NCBI GenBank assembly: GCA_964030785.1
Contig: OZ034968.1
Span: 53,882,230 to 53,946,229 of the forward strand
Direction: 5' to 3'
Source of the DNA: Siderastrea siderea
Taxonomy: Eukaryota > Cnidaria > Anthozoa > Scleractinia > Rhizangiidae
Length of the DNA stretch: 64,000 nt
Shown: positions 26,881-40,138 of the stretch, one piece after another
How the letters are laid out: each line of letters begins with the position of its first letter
Position numbering within the stretch: position 1 is the stretch's first letter
Notes under the pieces: generated by a model
Told to the model about the DNA's origin: nothing
Database searches by the model: none
What the model saw: only the letters and a program-made list of their open reading frames with translations
Made by a program: the position numbers and the translations under genes

Positions 26881-27639
26881 AAAAGATGCATGTGGGCTAC
26901 TTAAACATTGTAATTATTGCTGCTGAAGGAGACAGACATCTCTAGTTTCCAAATTTATTTCAAAGTGAATATTTATTTGGTATACTATACCTTAAAACAA
27001 AATGCGTCCCAAAATACGATTTTATTCCAAAGAACGATAAGTCTACATGTGGAAAAATAAACCTTTCAGTGCGACCTTGGAAACTCACTATAAATTACAA
27101 AGATGCTACTCTAATGCCTTAGAATTCAATAAAGTAGTGACACTGAGTAAGATAGTTATAAAAATAAGAAAGCTACAAAGATTCCAGTCCAAACAGTGCC
27201 TTAACTTCTGTATGCTTCACTTTTGTTAACACCTAAGTTGATGTGCCAAAATAATGAAAACCAAACCCATACAAAAATAAAAGGCCTTTCAAAAGGCATT
27301 TTAATTTGAAGTACTTTTCTAGTTGTTATAGAAAAATGAAGTCAATAAGTGCAGATTGAGTGAGTGATTTTGATGATAAACCACACCCAGTTCAGAAACC
27401 ATCTCCATCTGATTCATCAGTTCACTGTAAAAAAAAAAAAAAAATTAGTAATGCTATATTAATTACCCACTTGTATGACCATGATTAGGCAATACTGAAT
27501 GTCACTTATTTAAGTTTATTCCTTTTTGGAGGATTCACCAAAATCTGGAAACAAACTTTAAAAATACCACTACAACTCTATAAAAAAACAGCCCTCAGTA
27601 ACACTTATTGTGCAGTTAGTTGAAATACTCTGTCAGACA
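26881..27639. other. Noncoding AT-rich host sequence
   Basis: No gene recognised. There is a poly-A tract near 27,429. The short ORFs lack codon structure. Confidence 0.4.
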
Positions 27640-28370
27640 GTTGTACATACATGTACTGTATTGCTCAGTCTGTTAAGTGTTTAATACATGTACTTGGTCA
27701 GTATTGTATACCACTCAGTCAATTGAGTAAACCACTCAATCAGTTCACTCAGTTGTTTATACCACTAGATCAGTTATGTGGATCACTCAGTAAGTTGAGT
27801 AATATTACATACAGTCTTTATACCACTTGGAAGAGCAGGGTGGACCACCAGTTTGACACTCAGTCAGTTGTAACTACATGTACCTGTCTTGTCTACTAAG
27901 TCAGTTATGTGCACCACTAAGAACACATACATGTAACTTTTACGACTGTTTCACTCAGTCATTTATCACCCTGTGAGTTGTGTGCACCACTTGCTAACTT
28001 ATGAGTACCACCCAGTTACTTGATCAGTTATGGCTACCACTCAGTCAGTTGTGTACACCCCTGGGTCAGTTGTATCATTCAGGTCAGTTGTCAGCTGTGT
28101 GTAATGCTCCTTCAGCTGAGGAACCACTCAGTGAAATGGTGGATAACTCCACACAACTCACTTAGTGATATAACTGACTTAACAGCTGTAGTGGTAAACA
28201 CAACTGGCAAAGGGGTACACAAAACTGACCGACCAGTCCATACATACAATTGACCAGTTGGTATAAACAGCTGAGTGAAAGGTATATTCAATTCAGTGAG
28301 TGATAACATGACTTACTGAGTGGTATGCTGGTCAGTTGTGTGTATCACTCAGTCAGTTTTGGACCACTCT
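27640..28370. repeat. Degenerate minisatellite based on CACTCAGTCAGTTGTGTA
   Basis: Several dozen imperfect copies of a roughly 18-20 base unit (accactcagtcagttgtgta) run through about 730 bases. The apparent ORFs in this stretch follow from the repeat. Confidence 0.6.
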
Positions 28371-28799
28371 ATATGTAAACAACATTTGAAGACCAAAAAA
28401 TGAGGTTCCCATCTTCTGTTTTCTTTTGTTAAAAACCTAAACAAAAGAAACCAATTAAATTCTTTGCTTCATGAAACAAAAGAATGAAATCAACAGAGCG
28501 ACCAATGCTTTGTCAGATGTGTTTGGTCACTTGTGTATATTATTCAGTGAGTTGGATGTATCACTCAGTCTGTTCCTGGTTAACACTGTACATGTAGGTA
28601 ATGAGGGCCAGGACTCTACTACAGTACAAATCTGACCCTCTGCTACTTTGATGGAAAAAAAAAAATGGCAATGCAATTGTACTGTTTTTTCCCCCTTGCA
28701 AGATTTGTGAGTTAAGTTTGTCTGTCCTGTTTTGGCAAATTCTGATAAATAATCACTATCTTTGAAGAAGCACAATGCAATTAATGAGCGGGTAGCAGC

Positions 28800-30765
28800 C
28801 ACTCAACATTGGAGTTAGTTAAAAGTGGAAAAACACTTTACACAACTATGCAAGGCACACTGTGTCCCTCAGAGAGAGGGTGACATTAAATTCAAAATGA
28901 AAAGAGAAAGTAAAAGATTTGTCGATTGATTTTTCTATTCTCATTTTTTCTGTTCCGCTCTGACAAATTCTGATAAATAATCACCATCTTTGAATGAACA
29001 CAGTCCAAGTAATGAGCAGAGTTCATGCTGGTTTGCGGATATAACATTCAAGGAGTATTCAAGGAGTATTCAAGCACCAAAAAAAACTGAGTTTTCAAGG
29101 AGTGTTCATAGCAAGTTTACTTTGTCTTGCATTATCTTTTGATATGTTTTCATTGGTCAATAGCTACTTTAACCCCCCCCCCCCCCCACCCCCAGGATAT
29201 AAAATGCATTTTAAGGGAAATGACCAAAAATGCAACATCAATATTAAGTCTGTGATAATTCATCAGGGATGCATAACGACCATATATAAGTTGTATACGG
29301 TGAAGAAAACCAAACACATAATCCAATAAAGCAACACTACGCCAAACAATAATCTCAACAATAATCTTAACAACAATATAGTCTGAAAGCAATGTTTGTG
29401 TTTTTGACTGAAAGTTTATGGCAGACACATACTGACAACCACACTGAAGTACAACAGGCTATAGGAAAGGATAAAATTGTTATAATTCTGGCCCGAAATC
29501 TTAAAAACTCCTGAACACACAGAATGGCAGTAAAAAAATCACGATTTTAGTGTCTCTATCTGATCATGAAAATCGTCAGCAATAGCAACTGATTTTGGAG
29601 AATCCATAACACGTGCTTGGTGTTTCGCTCCTTCCAGATGAAACCTCAAAGCTGCTTTCCCTATGCTCCCTTATTTAAACTTTCAGCAGCACAGCTAACA
29701 ATAGGCAGCACATTTATCATCTTTGACACCTTGTAACCAATCTTATTACACAACGTCTACAAGCTAAATCAGAATTGAAAACACGCTCACCTCTGCCAGG
29801 CATTTTGATTCATGTTTAGATGAGTTTTCGTCCGATCACCCTAACTACCCATACAAGACGTACAAGATGGCTTCCACCTGATCACATAGTTAAGAGACTG
29901 ATCCCAGAATGCAATTCACACAACACAGAATTCCACCCAGCATGTAACAGCACAGGATTAGACGCATATTTTCGAAAATTCTGTCCCTGATTTTCAAATC
30001 TGTGCTCAATGCTTTAACTTATCTTTGAATTACTTTGATATAATCCAATATTTTTTCCCAATCTGAGCAAACATTCAAGGAGTTTTCAAGCACTTTCAGC
30101 AGAAATTCTTCTTTTCAAGGGCTTTTCAAGCACCCTTGAAATCTAAAATTAAATTCTAGGGGTTTTCAAGGACTTCAACGAGTAGCACTATCCCTGACTG
30201 AGCGGACAGAAGCCACTCAACATTGGAGCTGGTTAAAAGCCGAAAACCACTTCACACAACTATACAAGGCACACTGTAGCCTGCGTAGCAAGCATTTCCG
30301 TAAGGCGTTCAAGGCATTTTTTGTTTTTATAGCCGCGCAAAAATTGGGGCGAGCGCAAAAAAGGCACACTGTGTCCTTCAACGAGAGGGTGACATTGAAT
30401 TCAAAATTTAAAAGTGAAAGTAAAAGATGTGTCAGTTAACCTTTCTATTCTGAATTTTTCTGTGTTCCTTTAACAAATTCTGATTTTAAAAAAATCACCA
30501 TCTTTGAACAAGCACAGTCCAAGTAATGAGCGGGCATAAGCCACTTCACATTGGAGCTGGTTAAAAGCGGAAAACCACTTTACACAACTATGCAATGCAC
30601 ACTGTGTCCTTCAGAGAGAGGGTGACATTGAATTCAAAAGAAAAAGAAAAAGAAAAAGATTTGTCGATTTCTACTCTCATTTTTTCTGTTCCGCTGTGAC
30701 AAATTCTGATAAATAATCACCATCTTTGAATGAGCACAGTCCAAGTAATGAGCGGGTAGAAGCGA
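28800..30765. repeat. Three copies of a ~220-bp dispersed repeat
   Basis: Copies begin near 28,800, 30,217 and 30,541 and share cactcaacattggagctggt, cactgtgtcc, gagagagggtgacatt and ataatcaccatctttgaa. The second copy carries an extra insertion of about 100 bases. There are no coding features; a C15 run lies at about 29,171. Confidence 0.6.
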
Positions 30766-31964
30766 CATTGTATTCAACGACTTTTGGCGCCAAAATGATA
30801 AAACTGCATAAATTTTCGTACCGCCAAATCTTCGTAAAATTCTTCAAATTTTAAAACTGACACGTTTGGGCCATCTGTATTCTGTATTTCGTTTTAGGCT
30901 ACTTTTCTCACATTAGTAAAGGTCATTAACTGTGTTTGGCGATATTTTGGACCACATTTATATTCAAATACAACAAAACCGCCGTTTGTAAACAATCAAA
31001 TTTATAACTGACTGCAAATGGCGCTCGTTTCGAACACCCGAAAAACTATTCATCGAACTGTTTCATTTTACTCACAAGAAAAGCATTTTGAAAATGGGCA
31101 TTTCGAGATTTTGGCGTGATAATTATGTGTTTAAGAGTTGACATACAATTTGAACAAAGCATGTCTTAATGACATTCATGACTGTTGTCCGCTGTCAGAG
31201 CTAGTACTAAGTTTGTATTCACTCGTTTTGACTTAAAATTACCAAATAAAGTCACTTACCGCGTGTCTTATTGACGGGATTGCAGTAGCAGGACATCAAG
31301 CAATGCCAGAAACCAGAATGTACGCGGAATAAACGACAGGCACAAGAAAAGAATCGAAAATCGCTTGAAGCATGTGCTCGTTTCGTGTCATTGTGTGCTA
31401 GCGTGCGCACAGCACATCAAGAGCAGCGAGGCACCGCTGTCCGCAATACCTGCCGGGCGGTAGTAGACAATCCTCGAACAATCCGCTCGTGAAAAAAGTA
31501 AAAAAAGAAAGGGAAACTGCCATCTGCACTGACCATTAATATTTATTTCAATCCTTGCCGAAAAGAGAAATTATACATATGAAACTCCCCTAAAATGTGG
31601 CGTAATCCAATGTCCGCCACTGCTAGTGCAACTTGCATAATTTCAGCTTGTCTCACCGCTGCAACCCTTATTATCTTCCAGGCTTGTGGTAAATCTTTTG
31701 CGCATTAGCTGCTCACGAAAACAAATAATCAGAATGTCCCTCGTATTATATTGTATTTAATGCCGGTTTTTTTCCAGATCTTATAAAACGGTAGTTATTT
31801 TGAGCTATCCACCAATCTAAACAGCAAACCTATCTTTTTAGCTACCTTGTACAATAAATTCTATTTGATTATAAGCTGATTTTGCAGCCCAGACGTCATA
31901 TGTGGAGGTAATCTAGTCGTTTTAGTAAGTTGCCTGATCGATGCCCGACAAGAAAATGTAATTG
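30766..31964. other. Noncoding host sequence
   Basis: Nothing recognisable beyond AT-rich unique-looking sequence. Small ORFs are uninformative. Confidence 0.35.
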
Positions 31965-32205
31965 ACATTTGGTGTTACTTTACACCTTGTTCGTGCTTGA
32001 CTTACACGATGCAGTGTTAAATTACATACCAGCGGTGTTAAATCCTGAAAAAACCTTGCAACTCCTGAGGTTTTTGCTACACAGCTTTAGTGTAAAAAAA
32101 CACCAAGAAGGTGTTACATCCTGATTCGATTACACCATTTTGGTGTTATCTAACGCAAAATTGGTGTAATGTTGTAATTACACTCTGTCAGTGTCGTGGT
32201 AACAC
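31965..32205. repeat. Second TTACACC / GGTGTTA motif array
   Basis: Motifs ggtgttactttacacc, agtgtaaaaaaacaccaag, ttacaccattttggtgtta and ggtaacacg are packed as at 26,490-26,880. Together the arrays bracket a 5.1-kb segment. Confidence 0.45.
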
Positions 32206-32215
32206 GGGAATCCTG

Positions 32216-32305
32216 AAACCTCGAGTTGGACATCGAGTTCGAGTTCGAGTTAGACTTCGAGTTGGAATTCGAGTTGCACTTCGAGTTGATCTTTGAATTG
32301 TACTT
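32216..32305. repeat. TCGAGT-type hexamer microsatellite
   Basis: Imperfect (TCGAGT)n with variants such as cgagttggac. Its complement (aactcg)n lies at about 33,718-33,790 in inverted orientation. Confidence 0.7.
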
Positions 32306-33717
32306 ACCGGCTTTTCTTTCTTTCATCTTTGTTTCATTTTTTTCGTAGATTGTCACGCGCACGCAATTTTCACAAAAAAATTCTGCACACGGAGGAAAAA
32401 AAACAATTCGAACACTCCAAAACCCACGAGAAATACTTGCTGACTAAGAAGGCGAAAGGAGCTCATGCTCCAACCTCTTCCCTTGCAGAATCAAAATGGA
32501 CCCCTTAAGGTATCTAGACACATCTATAACCTGGAATCTTGATTCTTTTTCTCACGAAATATCTCTTGAAATCACGGAATGCTGAAGATGGTTCCAAGCG
32601 CAACATTTGTCATTTATATGGCTATAGATCACACTCCGTGATGCCAAACACAACATCCTGCAACAGAATTAAACAAATAAGCCGGGCCCGGTTGTAAATA
32701 ATATTTCAGATCCTTTATTGTCACAAAAATAAGATGAGAGGCTGAAAAACCCTATCAAGTTCCTAAACGAGCCAAATTCAACGAACCTAATATGCCATCA
32801 CAAGCGGCATAAAACCACATTAAGTCGTACAAACGATCAGAGGTCAAATTTAAATGAGAATAACAAACAGTGCGAGCCACAAGAATCCACCGGTTATCAG
32901 AAAATTGATGAGATATGACCTCGAGATCAAAGTCTTAAAAAATGCGACGCCTTAGTTGTAACGGCTCAGTTCAGTCACAATGTAAAAATCCTCCAAACTA
33001 AACCCAATACAAAAACACAAGAAGCAAAATTGGTCAAACGACCGAGATAAGGCGCGGCGAACAAAGACGTGAAGTAGGAGTCGCGCAGGCCTTCCAACCC
33101 CATTTTATATACCGTTCGCTATGAAATTACAACCGATTTAATTTAATTAATTGATTTGGTAGAGACTTGTTGCCCCCTACTCCACTAAAGTGTGCTACTT
33201 TTATTAGTAATTGTCCGTAGCTTCCGAAAACCCTCAACAACCTGAACAAACTGTAGAACCATAGTTTATAAGAGAATCTGGTTATGAAGCTCAGCAAAGT
33301 CTTTTGTTTTATGTTTTTGTTTTCGTTTTTAGCCTTGACCGTGCACAAACAACAATAGGTTTGAATTTTGCATGAGCAACGAACCAATAAAAATGTCACA
33401 GCTAAGTTATTCAGCTACAGTGTGCGAACGTAAAACAAAAGATTGTGCACGGTCGTAGAACTTTCAACATAAATTGCAGCACCTTTGTTTTGGCCTTTGA
33501 AACTTGCAAGGTTTCATAACCAGTCCCTCGAGTAACTATGGTAGAACTAACTCCTCAAGGAAACAAATAAACGAATTCAAGTTTGACTTGTTGTAAAACT
33601 GCAATGCAGTACTGACTTATTAGCTTTGTGTGGCTAATTCAAAATGGCAAACTCACGTGGCTTACGGTGCCCTGAGCTAAGTGTATACTTTACTTAGTTA
33701 TTTTAAAAAATTTTTTT
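32306..33717. other. Segment between inverted microsatellites
   Basis: No gene recognised. Unique-looking host sequence bounded by (TCGAGT)n and its inverted complement. Confidence 0.35.
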
Positions 33718-33790
33718 TCAACTCGAAGTCCAACTCAAAGTCTAACTCGAACTCGAACTCGAACTCGAACTCGAAGTCCAACTCGAACAT
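33718..33790. repeat. Inverted (AACTCG)n microsatellite
   Basis: Runs of aactcgaactcgaactcg with aactcgaagtcc variants, the complement of the array at 32,216-32,305. Confidence 0.7.
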
Positions 33791-36700
33791 GTACGACTCC
33801 CATGTACGGTGCAGGGAACATTGTATTGACTAATGACTTTTTTTTTCATCTTCTGGCCATTTACATTTTACTAGGCGGGAAAGAGTTAACATATCAGGGG
33901 TTTTTTCACATCCAATTGGGACTGAACACACAAAGCCCAGGTAACCTTTAAACAGATTTTAGTAATACACCGGCGCGGTGCAATTTGTCGGCCTCCACTT
34001 CTCAGTGGCATTAGCATGGCGGGGGATAAAAATCGACCGATTCTAAATACGACCAAATGGGGCGGATAAGTCGCAGTGTGTAAACCATGCTTAACACTCT
34101 TGAATATTTGTGGCTGTCATACGAATCATTAAAAGTCGGAAAAATCTTTGACTATAAATTTGTGATCACACATCATTACATGTTGTCACCTAAGCTGTTC
34201 AACGATTATTAACAATCCGTCGTTAGAGTGAATTACAGCCGTCGCAGTTTAAAATATTTTACATGTTAAAGATCTGAAAAGAAGTGTATCTTTTGACTGT
34301 GGTTTTTGCGTGAAAGGGCGCAACAACCGCAAACCACACAGCTGTGCCGCGCGTTTACGCGCAACATGCGACTATATTAGAACGCATTCACGTATTTTGA
34401 ACTTCTTGCATCTCGGAAGTGGGTTCCTCGTTACACTTCCAGTTTATCAGGTAGCTTCCAGACTAATATCAAACACAAGCAGTTATGATCGTTGAAACGT
34501 ATCAATCTAAAAATATTACGCTGAAAACCTGAAGAAAATAGTGGTTTCACCAGCGAAGCAACTTAGAATATGCGAAGAGAGGACTGAAGAAATTAGAATT
34601 TCATTTCCCTCCTCAACCAAAACCACCAGACAGATTTTTTCCATGATGATTTTGCTACAGTCAGAAATGTAAATATTATAATTGGAGGCTCACTAACTTT
34701 GTTTCAATAATAATGCGTGTGGAAAAATACTCCGCTTTTGAAATATCGGCCGTTATAACTCGACATGGCCTCAGGGAGTTGTTACTTAAAAAGTATTTTA
34801 AAATATTTACTGGAGACCAACTTCCCAAGTCAAAACTTTTTAAGGAGGGTTTGTTGACTAAATAATTTTGACCGGTGTCATCCTTTGAATAAAACTCAAC
34901 CTTTACGGTGAATATTTCCAAAGGCTGTACAGCTAAAATAATGGCGGGATTGATGGGGCGTGGACAGAAAAAAAATATATCAAACTTCAACAAGACAGAT
35001 TTTTTCAGTTTTTTTTTTTAATAAAACGTAAATAATCAATAAAAAAAGTGATTTATCATGAGAAAAACTGTCGTCACTGACCGTTTAAGGGAGTTCATTC
35101 CTTGCATAGATATTAAAATGGCCACTGTTTAAAGGCTATTTCCATTTTTTCTTTCGCAGTCAGTCCCAATCCTAAATATGTTTATTCTTTTAAGTTTTAT
35201 TATCACCTCTATGGCGTTTTTAGTTCCTTTAAACCTACTTTTTTTTATCTAAAGAAGACTTTGTAAATGGAAAAACAAGGTTCAAGTGTCAGTGGTCACC
35301 AAGTCCCTACGCGACCTCATCCGAGTGAAAACCTGAAGCTTAGCAGTCGCTGACATTCTAGTTTAGCTAGTACGAATGCTAGTACGAATGTCCGCCGTCT
35401 GAAGTTTAAGACTTGTCTTGTCACATTATCGGATAGTTGCAGTGTACAGTGTACAAATTCAACAGCAGCCGTGTCATTCGGCGTTATTTCATTTCGTTTA
35501 TGTCGCTGTTTCAACGCCTATTCGGTTCTCAGAAACTTACCCTAACACAGCTTCCTGAGTTTCTTCACAAATGCCCAATTTTTTTCGGTTCTGTTTCAGT
35601 TTATTCAATCAGTGGTCACACAATGTAATCTATTTTGTGTGCGAATAGACATGAAGGCAGGCAAAGGGCAGGTTTTTTCTCTTGTAGGCCGCCATGCATC
35701 CTTATCTCGCGCCATGAAAAACTTCCAGTTTGGTTTTTTACTCGGCATAGCGATTTCTTTGAACACTTTGTGCACGATAACTACGGTCATTTGTGAAAAA
35801 ACCACAAGACACTGAAATGTTAGTATTGAAGCCGTGCAATCCTACTAGTTTTTTTTTGGGGGGGGGAGGGGGGGTGACCATCGGCTAAATAATGTTTTAT
35901 GAAGTAGCCGAGAAACGCAAACACGTGGGCATTTTTCTCCATTTTTTCCGGATTAAGAAAAGGGACAATTAATACTGAATAAATCTTCCCCGCGACTGCC
36001 ATTTTGTAACGAGGCTCTGTCACTCTAGAATGTGTTGTAAGGCTGATTTAATTGTTAGTCGTATTAAAATGTGTACAGAGCATATTAAACTTGGAAATAC
36101 CCAACTAAAGGGAATGGGCAATGAAATCAGAAACTTTTTTTTAAGTTTTTGATAAAATTGAGCCGGTTTGGCGATGGGAAACGATAACATTTTATGGGGA
36201 TGGGCTTAGTCATCCACAGTTTTGCCCGAATTAATGTCCTCTTATTAATGATACACCTAACTCAATTTTCAGCTCGCGATAAAAGGTAAAATCGCGCGCC
36301 CCTGACTTACTGTGCGTGCCGTTGGTGCGCTTAGCTGGCTTCAAAGAGATTTTGGAACAACTTTTCAATACAATACATAACGCTTTATCAATCTCTGAAA
36401 AACATGAAAACAGCTAGTTCAGCAAAAGCACAAGGGCAAATAGAAGAGAAAAAACGTTCTTTTTAATTAAATAACTTCAATGAAAGCTCAAACGCTGACA
36501 TCAGCCACAAAGACAAAACAAATTAGCGTCATTTTCTTTTGTTTGGTCAATTGAATATCGCGCTTATGTTGATGTGTTTTCGCTTACATCCATGCCTCGT
36601 GAAATTCAAGCTTTGAACAAAGAAGACAAAACTGTAGCATCCAAGCACAGCTTTATTTTTTGTTAACTTAGCAATTCTACACCACATTTGAGAAAGCAAC

Positions 36701-36959
36701 CAATCAATTATGTTTTGAAATGAAAAACGTTCACCTTTCAGCTGACTCTGATATCTTTCTTGATTGACTACGAAAATAACTTGTAAAAACATATTAATAC
36801 AATCATCCTATTTTGAATTCCCACGACTAAATACAAATATTAAATGTCTCAAGCTTCTAAATAAACAAAGTCCCTGTTGTGTATGCAGCTGAATAAATGA
36901 AAAGCAGTTATCCTACTGCTGTGCTTAAGCTCTTTTGTGCTTGGATCCAGTTCTTGGCT
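33791..36959. other. Noncoding host sequence downstream of minus-strand gene
   Basis: No coding gene supported. A G-run lies at about 35,858-35,873. ORFs here are 60-105 codons without recognisable motifs. Confidence 0.35.
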
Positions 36960-38001
36960 CTATACCCATTTGTACAAGGCGCTGTTTATGTTGTGTTTCT
37001 GACCGTTAAGATAGTTTGCCACTGCCAGGTAAGTATGCCCCTTGTACTCAAATGACGTCATATCATGCGCTCCATGTGTTGGAACCTCTTGGTACTTAAT
37101 GAACTGCGCTCCAGAGGCCTGGTACACAACCGATTGAGTGTTGTATTTCTGACTGGAATCGTAGTAACTGGCCACACCCAGGTACGTTTGACCGCTGATC
37201 ACAAATGGATGCCAAGCGAGGGCTCCACGAGTAGCAATGGACTGAAACAGAACAAACCTGCCACCATCCCACTTGTAAATGAAGGAGTCGGTGTTGTAGC
37301 TACTTCCAGAGTAGTAATTGGCAAAGGCGAGGAATGTGTGACCATTGATGTTAAAGGACTTCACGTCGTATGCTCCATAAGTCTGAAGAGACTGCAGTTT
37401 GACAAAGAATACTTCTGTTGGGAGTTATAATGGTTTGCAAAAGCGATGAAAGTGTCATTGTTTATTACAAACACCGAACATCCCAAGGCACCTTCAGTTG
37501 CTATCTCCTGAAACTTGTTAAACTTGCCACTGTTCCATTTGTAGACGACTGACTTTATGGATTGCGTACTGTCATCGTGATAGTTTGCCACTGCGAGATA
37601 CTTGACACCATTTATCGTGAAAAATGTTAAGTGACTTGCACCTTTCGTAGATATTTTTTGAAAGACGACAAACAGCTTTCCATTCCACTGATAAACCACT
37701 GAGTCCAGCTAGTAAGTTCCATCGAAACGATTGGCCACAGCAAGGAAATGTTTGTCAGCGATTGAAAAATATTCAAGACCACGAGCACCTCTAATTTGCA
37801 GAGTTTGATACAAAGTAAATCTTCCAGTTGATTCGTCCATCTTGTAGATCATGGAGCTTGTCTTGTGTTTATTGATGTCACCATGGTGGTTAGCAAAAGC
37901 GAGAAACAGACTGCCATCAATGGTGAAATGTTCCACATCGGTTGCTCCTCGGGTTGGCAGGTCTTGAATCTTCTCAAAGAAGTGAAAACTAGTAGCGCAT
38001 T
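36960..38001 (-). pseudogene. EPTP/EAR-repeat exon with stop and deletion
   Basis: The exon starts after an AG acceptor at 38,002 (FFEKIQDLPTRGATDVEHF) and ends at its own stop at 36,960 after LYKWV, so the full 3' end is kept, unlike the plus copy. An in-frame TAG interrupts it near 37,708 (after FDGTY). A 37-base deletion near 37,405 relative to the plus copy shifts the frame. The remaining segments translate as three open pieces of EPTP units. As it stands no complete propeller is encoded. Confidence 0.75.
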
Positions 38002-38761
38002 CTTAGTGAAAAAATGGAAACAAAACATAAGAATGTCTACTTAGTTTGGAGAGAAGCGACATCTTCCTCTTCTTCTCTAAATAACAAGGTGGTCCTGTTT
38101 TAAGGGTTGATGACTGACTGGCTCGGGTGACTGCCCATTTCTGCGGTAACATGAAGAAACTATGAGCTAAAGAACTGACTTATTTTACCCGGCCTTTTAT
38201 TATCTGATGGGTCACGGAAAGACGACAACTTCACAGAGAAATTTGTCATTCTACGTTAATCGTGAAGCATGGCAAACGTTTGAAAAGACACAAACGCCGC
38301 CTAACTAAGATTGAACAAAATAAAAACATGCGGTATTAGAAGCCTCAATTAACGTTCTGAATATAAATAGGATGACCTGAAATAATGTCCTTACCAGACG
38401 CACAACAAGCTGATTTACTAGGAGATGAGGCCTGAAAATGGACAAAAGAAAGAACATATTTATCAAAAACCTTTTTATTGTGCCTTTTCATAGTAAAAGC
38501 AAAACGTGTAATCACCTTAACGTCACATGTTCCTGGCATTCCTTTCTGTCCTGGTTGTCCTTTTTCTCCTTGTGATTCTTTGTCTCCAGGAGATCCTTTC
38601 TCGCCCTAAAAGGAGGAAGATTTAAAATACTAACTTCACAAGAATCCAAGGCTCGTTAAGTGAAATTTCTTGTGTCGCTTTTTATCTTTGTCATCTACTT
38701 CTCACCGTGTGGTACACTATGCACACAAAAATTTGTCATGAAGACATAAGACTCCCACGAA

Positions 38762-38835
38762 TCTCCTATAGCTCAACGGTAGAGCATCTGGACTAGTAGC
38801 CAGAAGGTCATAGGTTCGACTCCTGTTGGGAGAAC
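38762..38835 (+). ncRNA. tRNA-Thr-like sequence, probably SINE head
   Basis: The acceptor stem TCTCCTA/TGGGAGA, D arm GCTC/GAGC, anticodon arm TCTGG/CCAGA and T arm with GGTTCGACTCC are recognisable. The anticodon loop has 8 bases (ACTAGTAG), reading AGT if an extra base is allowed. A hairpin actcgga-T8-ccgag and AT tail follow directly. The enlarged loop and tail favour a tRNA-derived SINE over a functional gene. Confidence 0.5.
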
Positions 38836-39278
38836 TCGGATTTTTTTTCCGAGCCGCCTGTGTCATTAACTGAATAAAAATCTTTCTCATAAAATACATT
38901 GTTTGTTACTAAAGAAAATAATAATTCATCTCTCCGTTTTTAATTCAAACACCCAGCTAATATGAGAGTCTGCATTTGCTATTCTCCAACGCTCTCTTTA
39001 AATCAAAACTCTAGGAATCTTCCAATTATTAACATTCTAATTACTGTAAATTGCCTGTTCATCCAGATTACCAATTTTGCCACTGACTTCAAAGAGGAAT
39101 AGGAGAATACACACTGTCAGTAACTCACAGTCTCTTTCTTTTCATTAAGCCGTTTCCGGCTACGTCTGAGATAACACACCATTATATAGCTAAGTGTATT
39201 TCGACAATAAACCAGTATTGCATTGTATTGCATTGCATGAATGACTGTACTGTATTGCATTGCATTGCATGGTATTGT

Positions 39279-39372
39279 ATTGGTGTTGTGTTGTGTTGTG
39301 TTGTGTTGTGTTGTGTTGTGTTGTGTTGTGTTGTGTTGTGTTGTGTTGTGTTGTGTTGTGTTGTTGTGTTGT
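39279..39372. repeat. (TTGTG)n pentanucleotide microsatellite
   Basis: About 16 near-perfect TTGTG units. The Thr/His-rich minus-strand ORF across it is a repeat artefact. TTGCA/TGCAT-type repeats flank it on the left. Confidence 0.85.
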
Positions 39373-40138
39373 ATATTGTATTGTACGCGCCATTATCATA
39401 ATATAAAAGACCCCTAAACCCTTAAAATAAAAACGGTTCAATTTATCAACAAACTTCCTTTTGTTATGCCGATTTTGGGAAGATTTTAGGCTGATTTTGG
39501 GAAGAAACTCGATCACTGCAAAATAAGTGAAATGAAATTGAACAATGTTTTGGAATAAATAGAGGAGTTTCAATTTTATAGTTTAGTGTCGTGGACATGA
39601 CACAGTACTTTGTCCAAACTTTGTCCAATGTTCAACCTAAGGAATGCACTAATCAGACAGCTGGAAAGCTGAACATCCCGAAGTATCTGAAAGATTTCAT
39701 TTGTTTTCATCGTTCGTTTGTCAACATTCACAATCATACTTACTTTTGTACTCAAATTACTACTGCTTCCCATCATTCCTGGTTCTCCCTTCTCTCCCTT
39801 GAAAGACAAATAATTTATAGACAAGTTATTTAATACAGACAGCTCAAATACAAAGAACTCACAAGTCAATGAAACTGAAAAAAAATGAGATGAGAAAAAA
39901 AACGGAATGATTATGAATTAGGGCGCAAACTGACCTCGGAAATAGCAGGGAACAAAGACTAGATTGGTCCTGAAGGAAACAATGAATTTTGTTTCCAGGT
40001 AATCTTAACTTAAGGCCACGGGTGACAAGCTGCTCATGAATAAATTTATAAGGCAAAATTTTGGTGGAAGTCTTACGTTAAAAAACTTTAGATCTTGATC
40101 GTTTGGGAGCCGATTTCGTTGAAACTTAATAGAGGGCT

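Noticed and set aside
27640..28370. CRISPR-like array
   Set aside because: The repeats are degenerate and contiguous without unique spacers of constant length, so this is a eukaryotic minisatellite.
38717..38899. 60-aa minus-strand protein
   Set aside because: The reading is an artefact of a tRNA-like SINE; the plus-strand cloverleaf explains the sequence.
39190..39573. 127-aa Thr/His-rich ORF
   Set aside because: It is translated from the TTGTG microsatellite.
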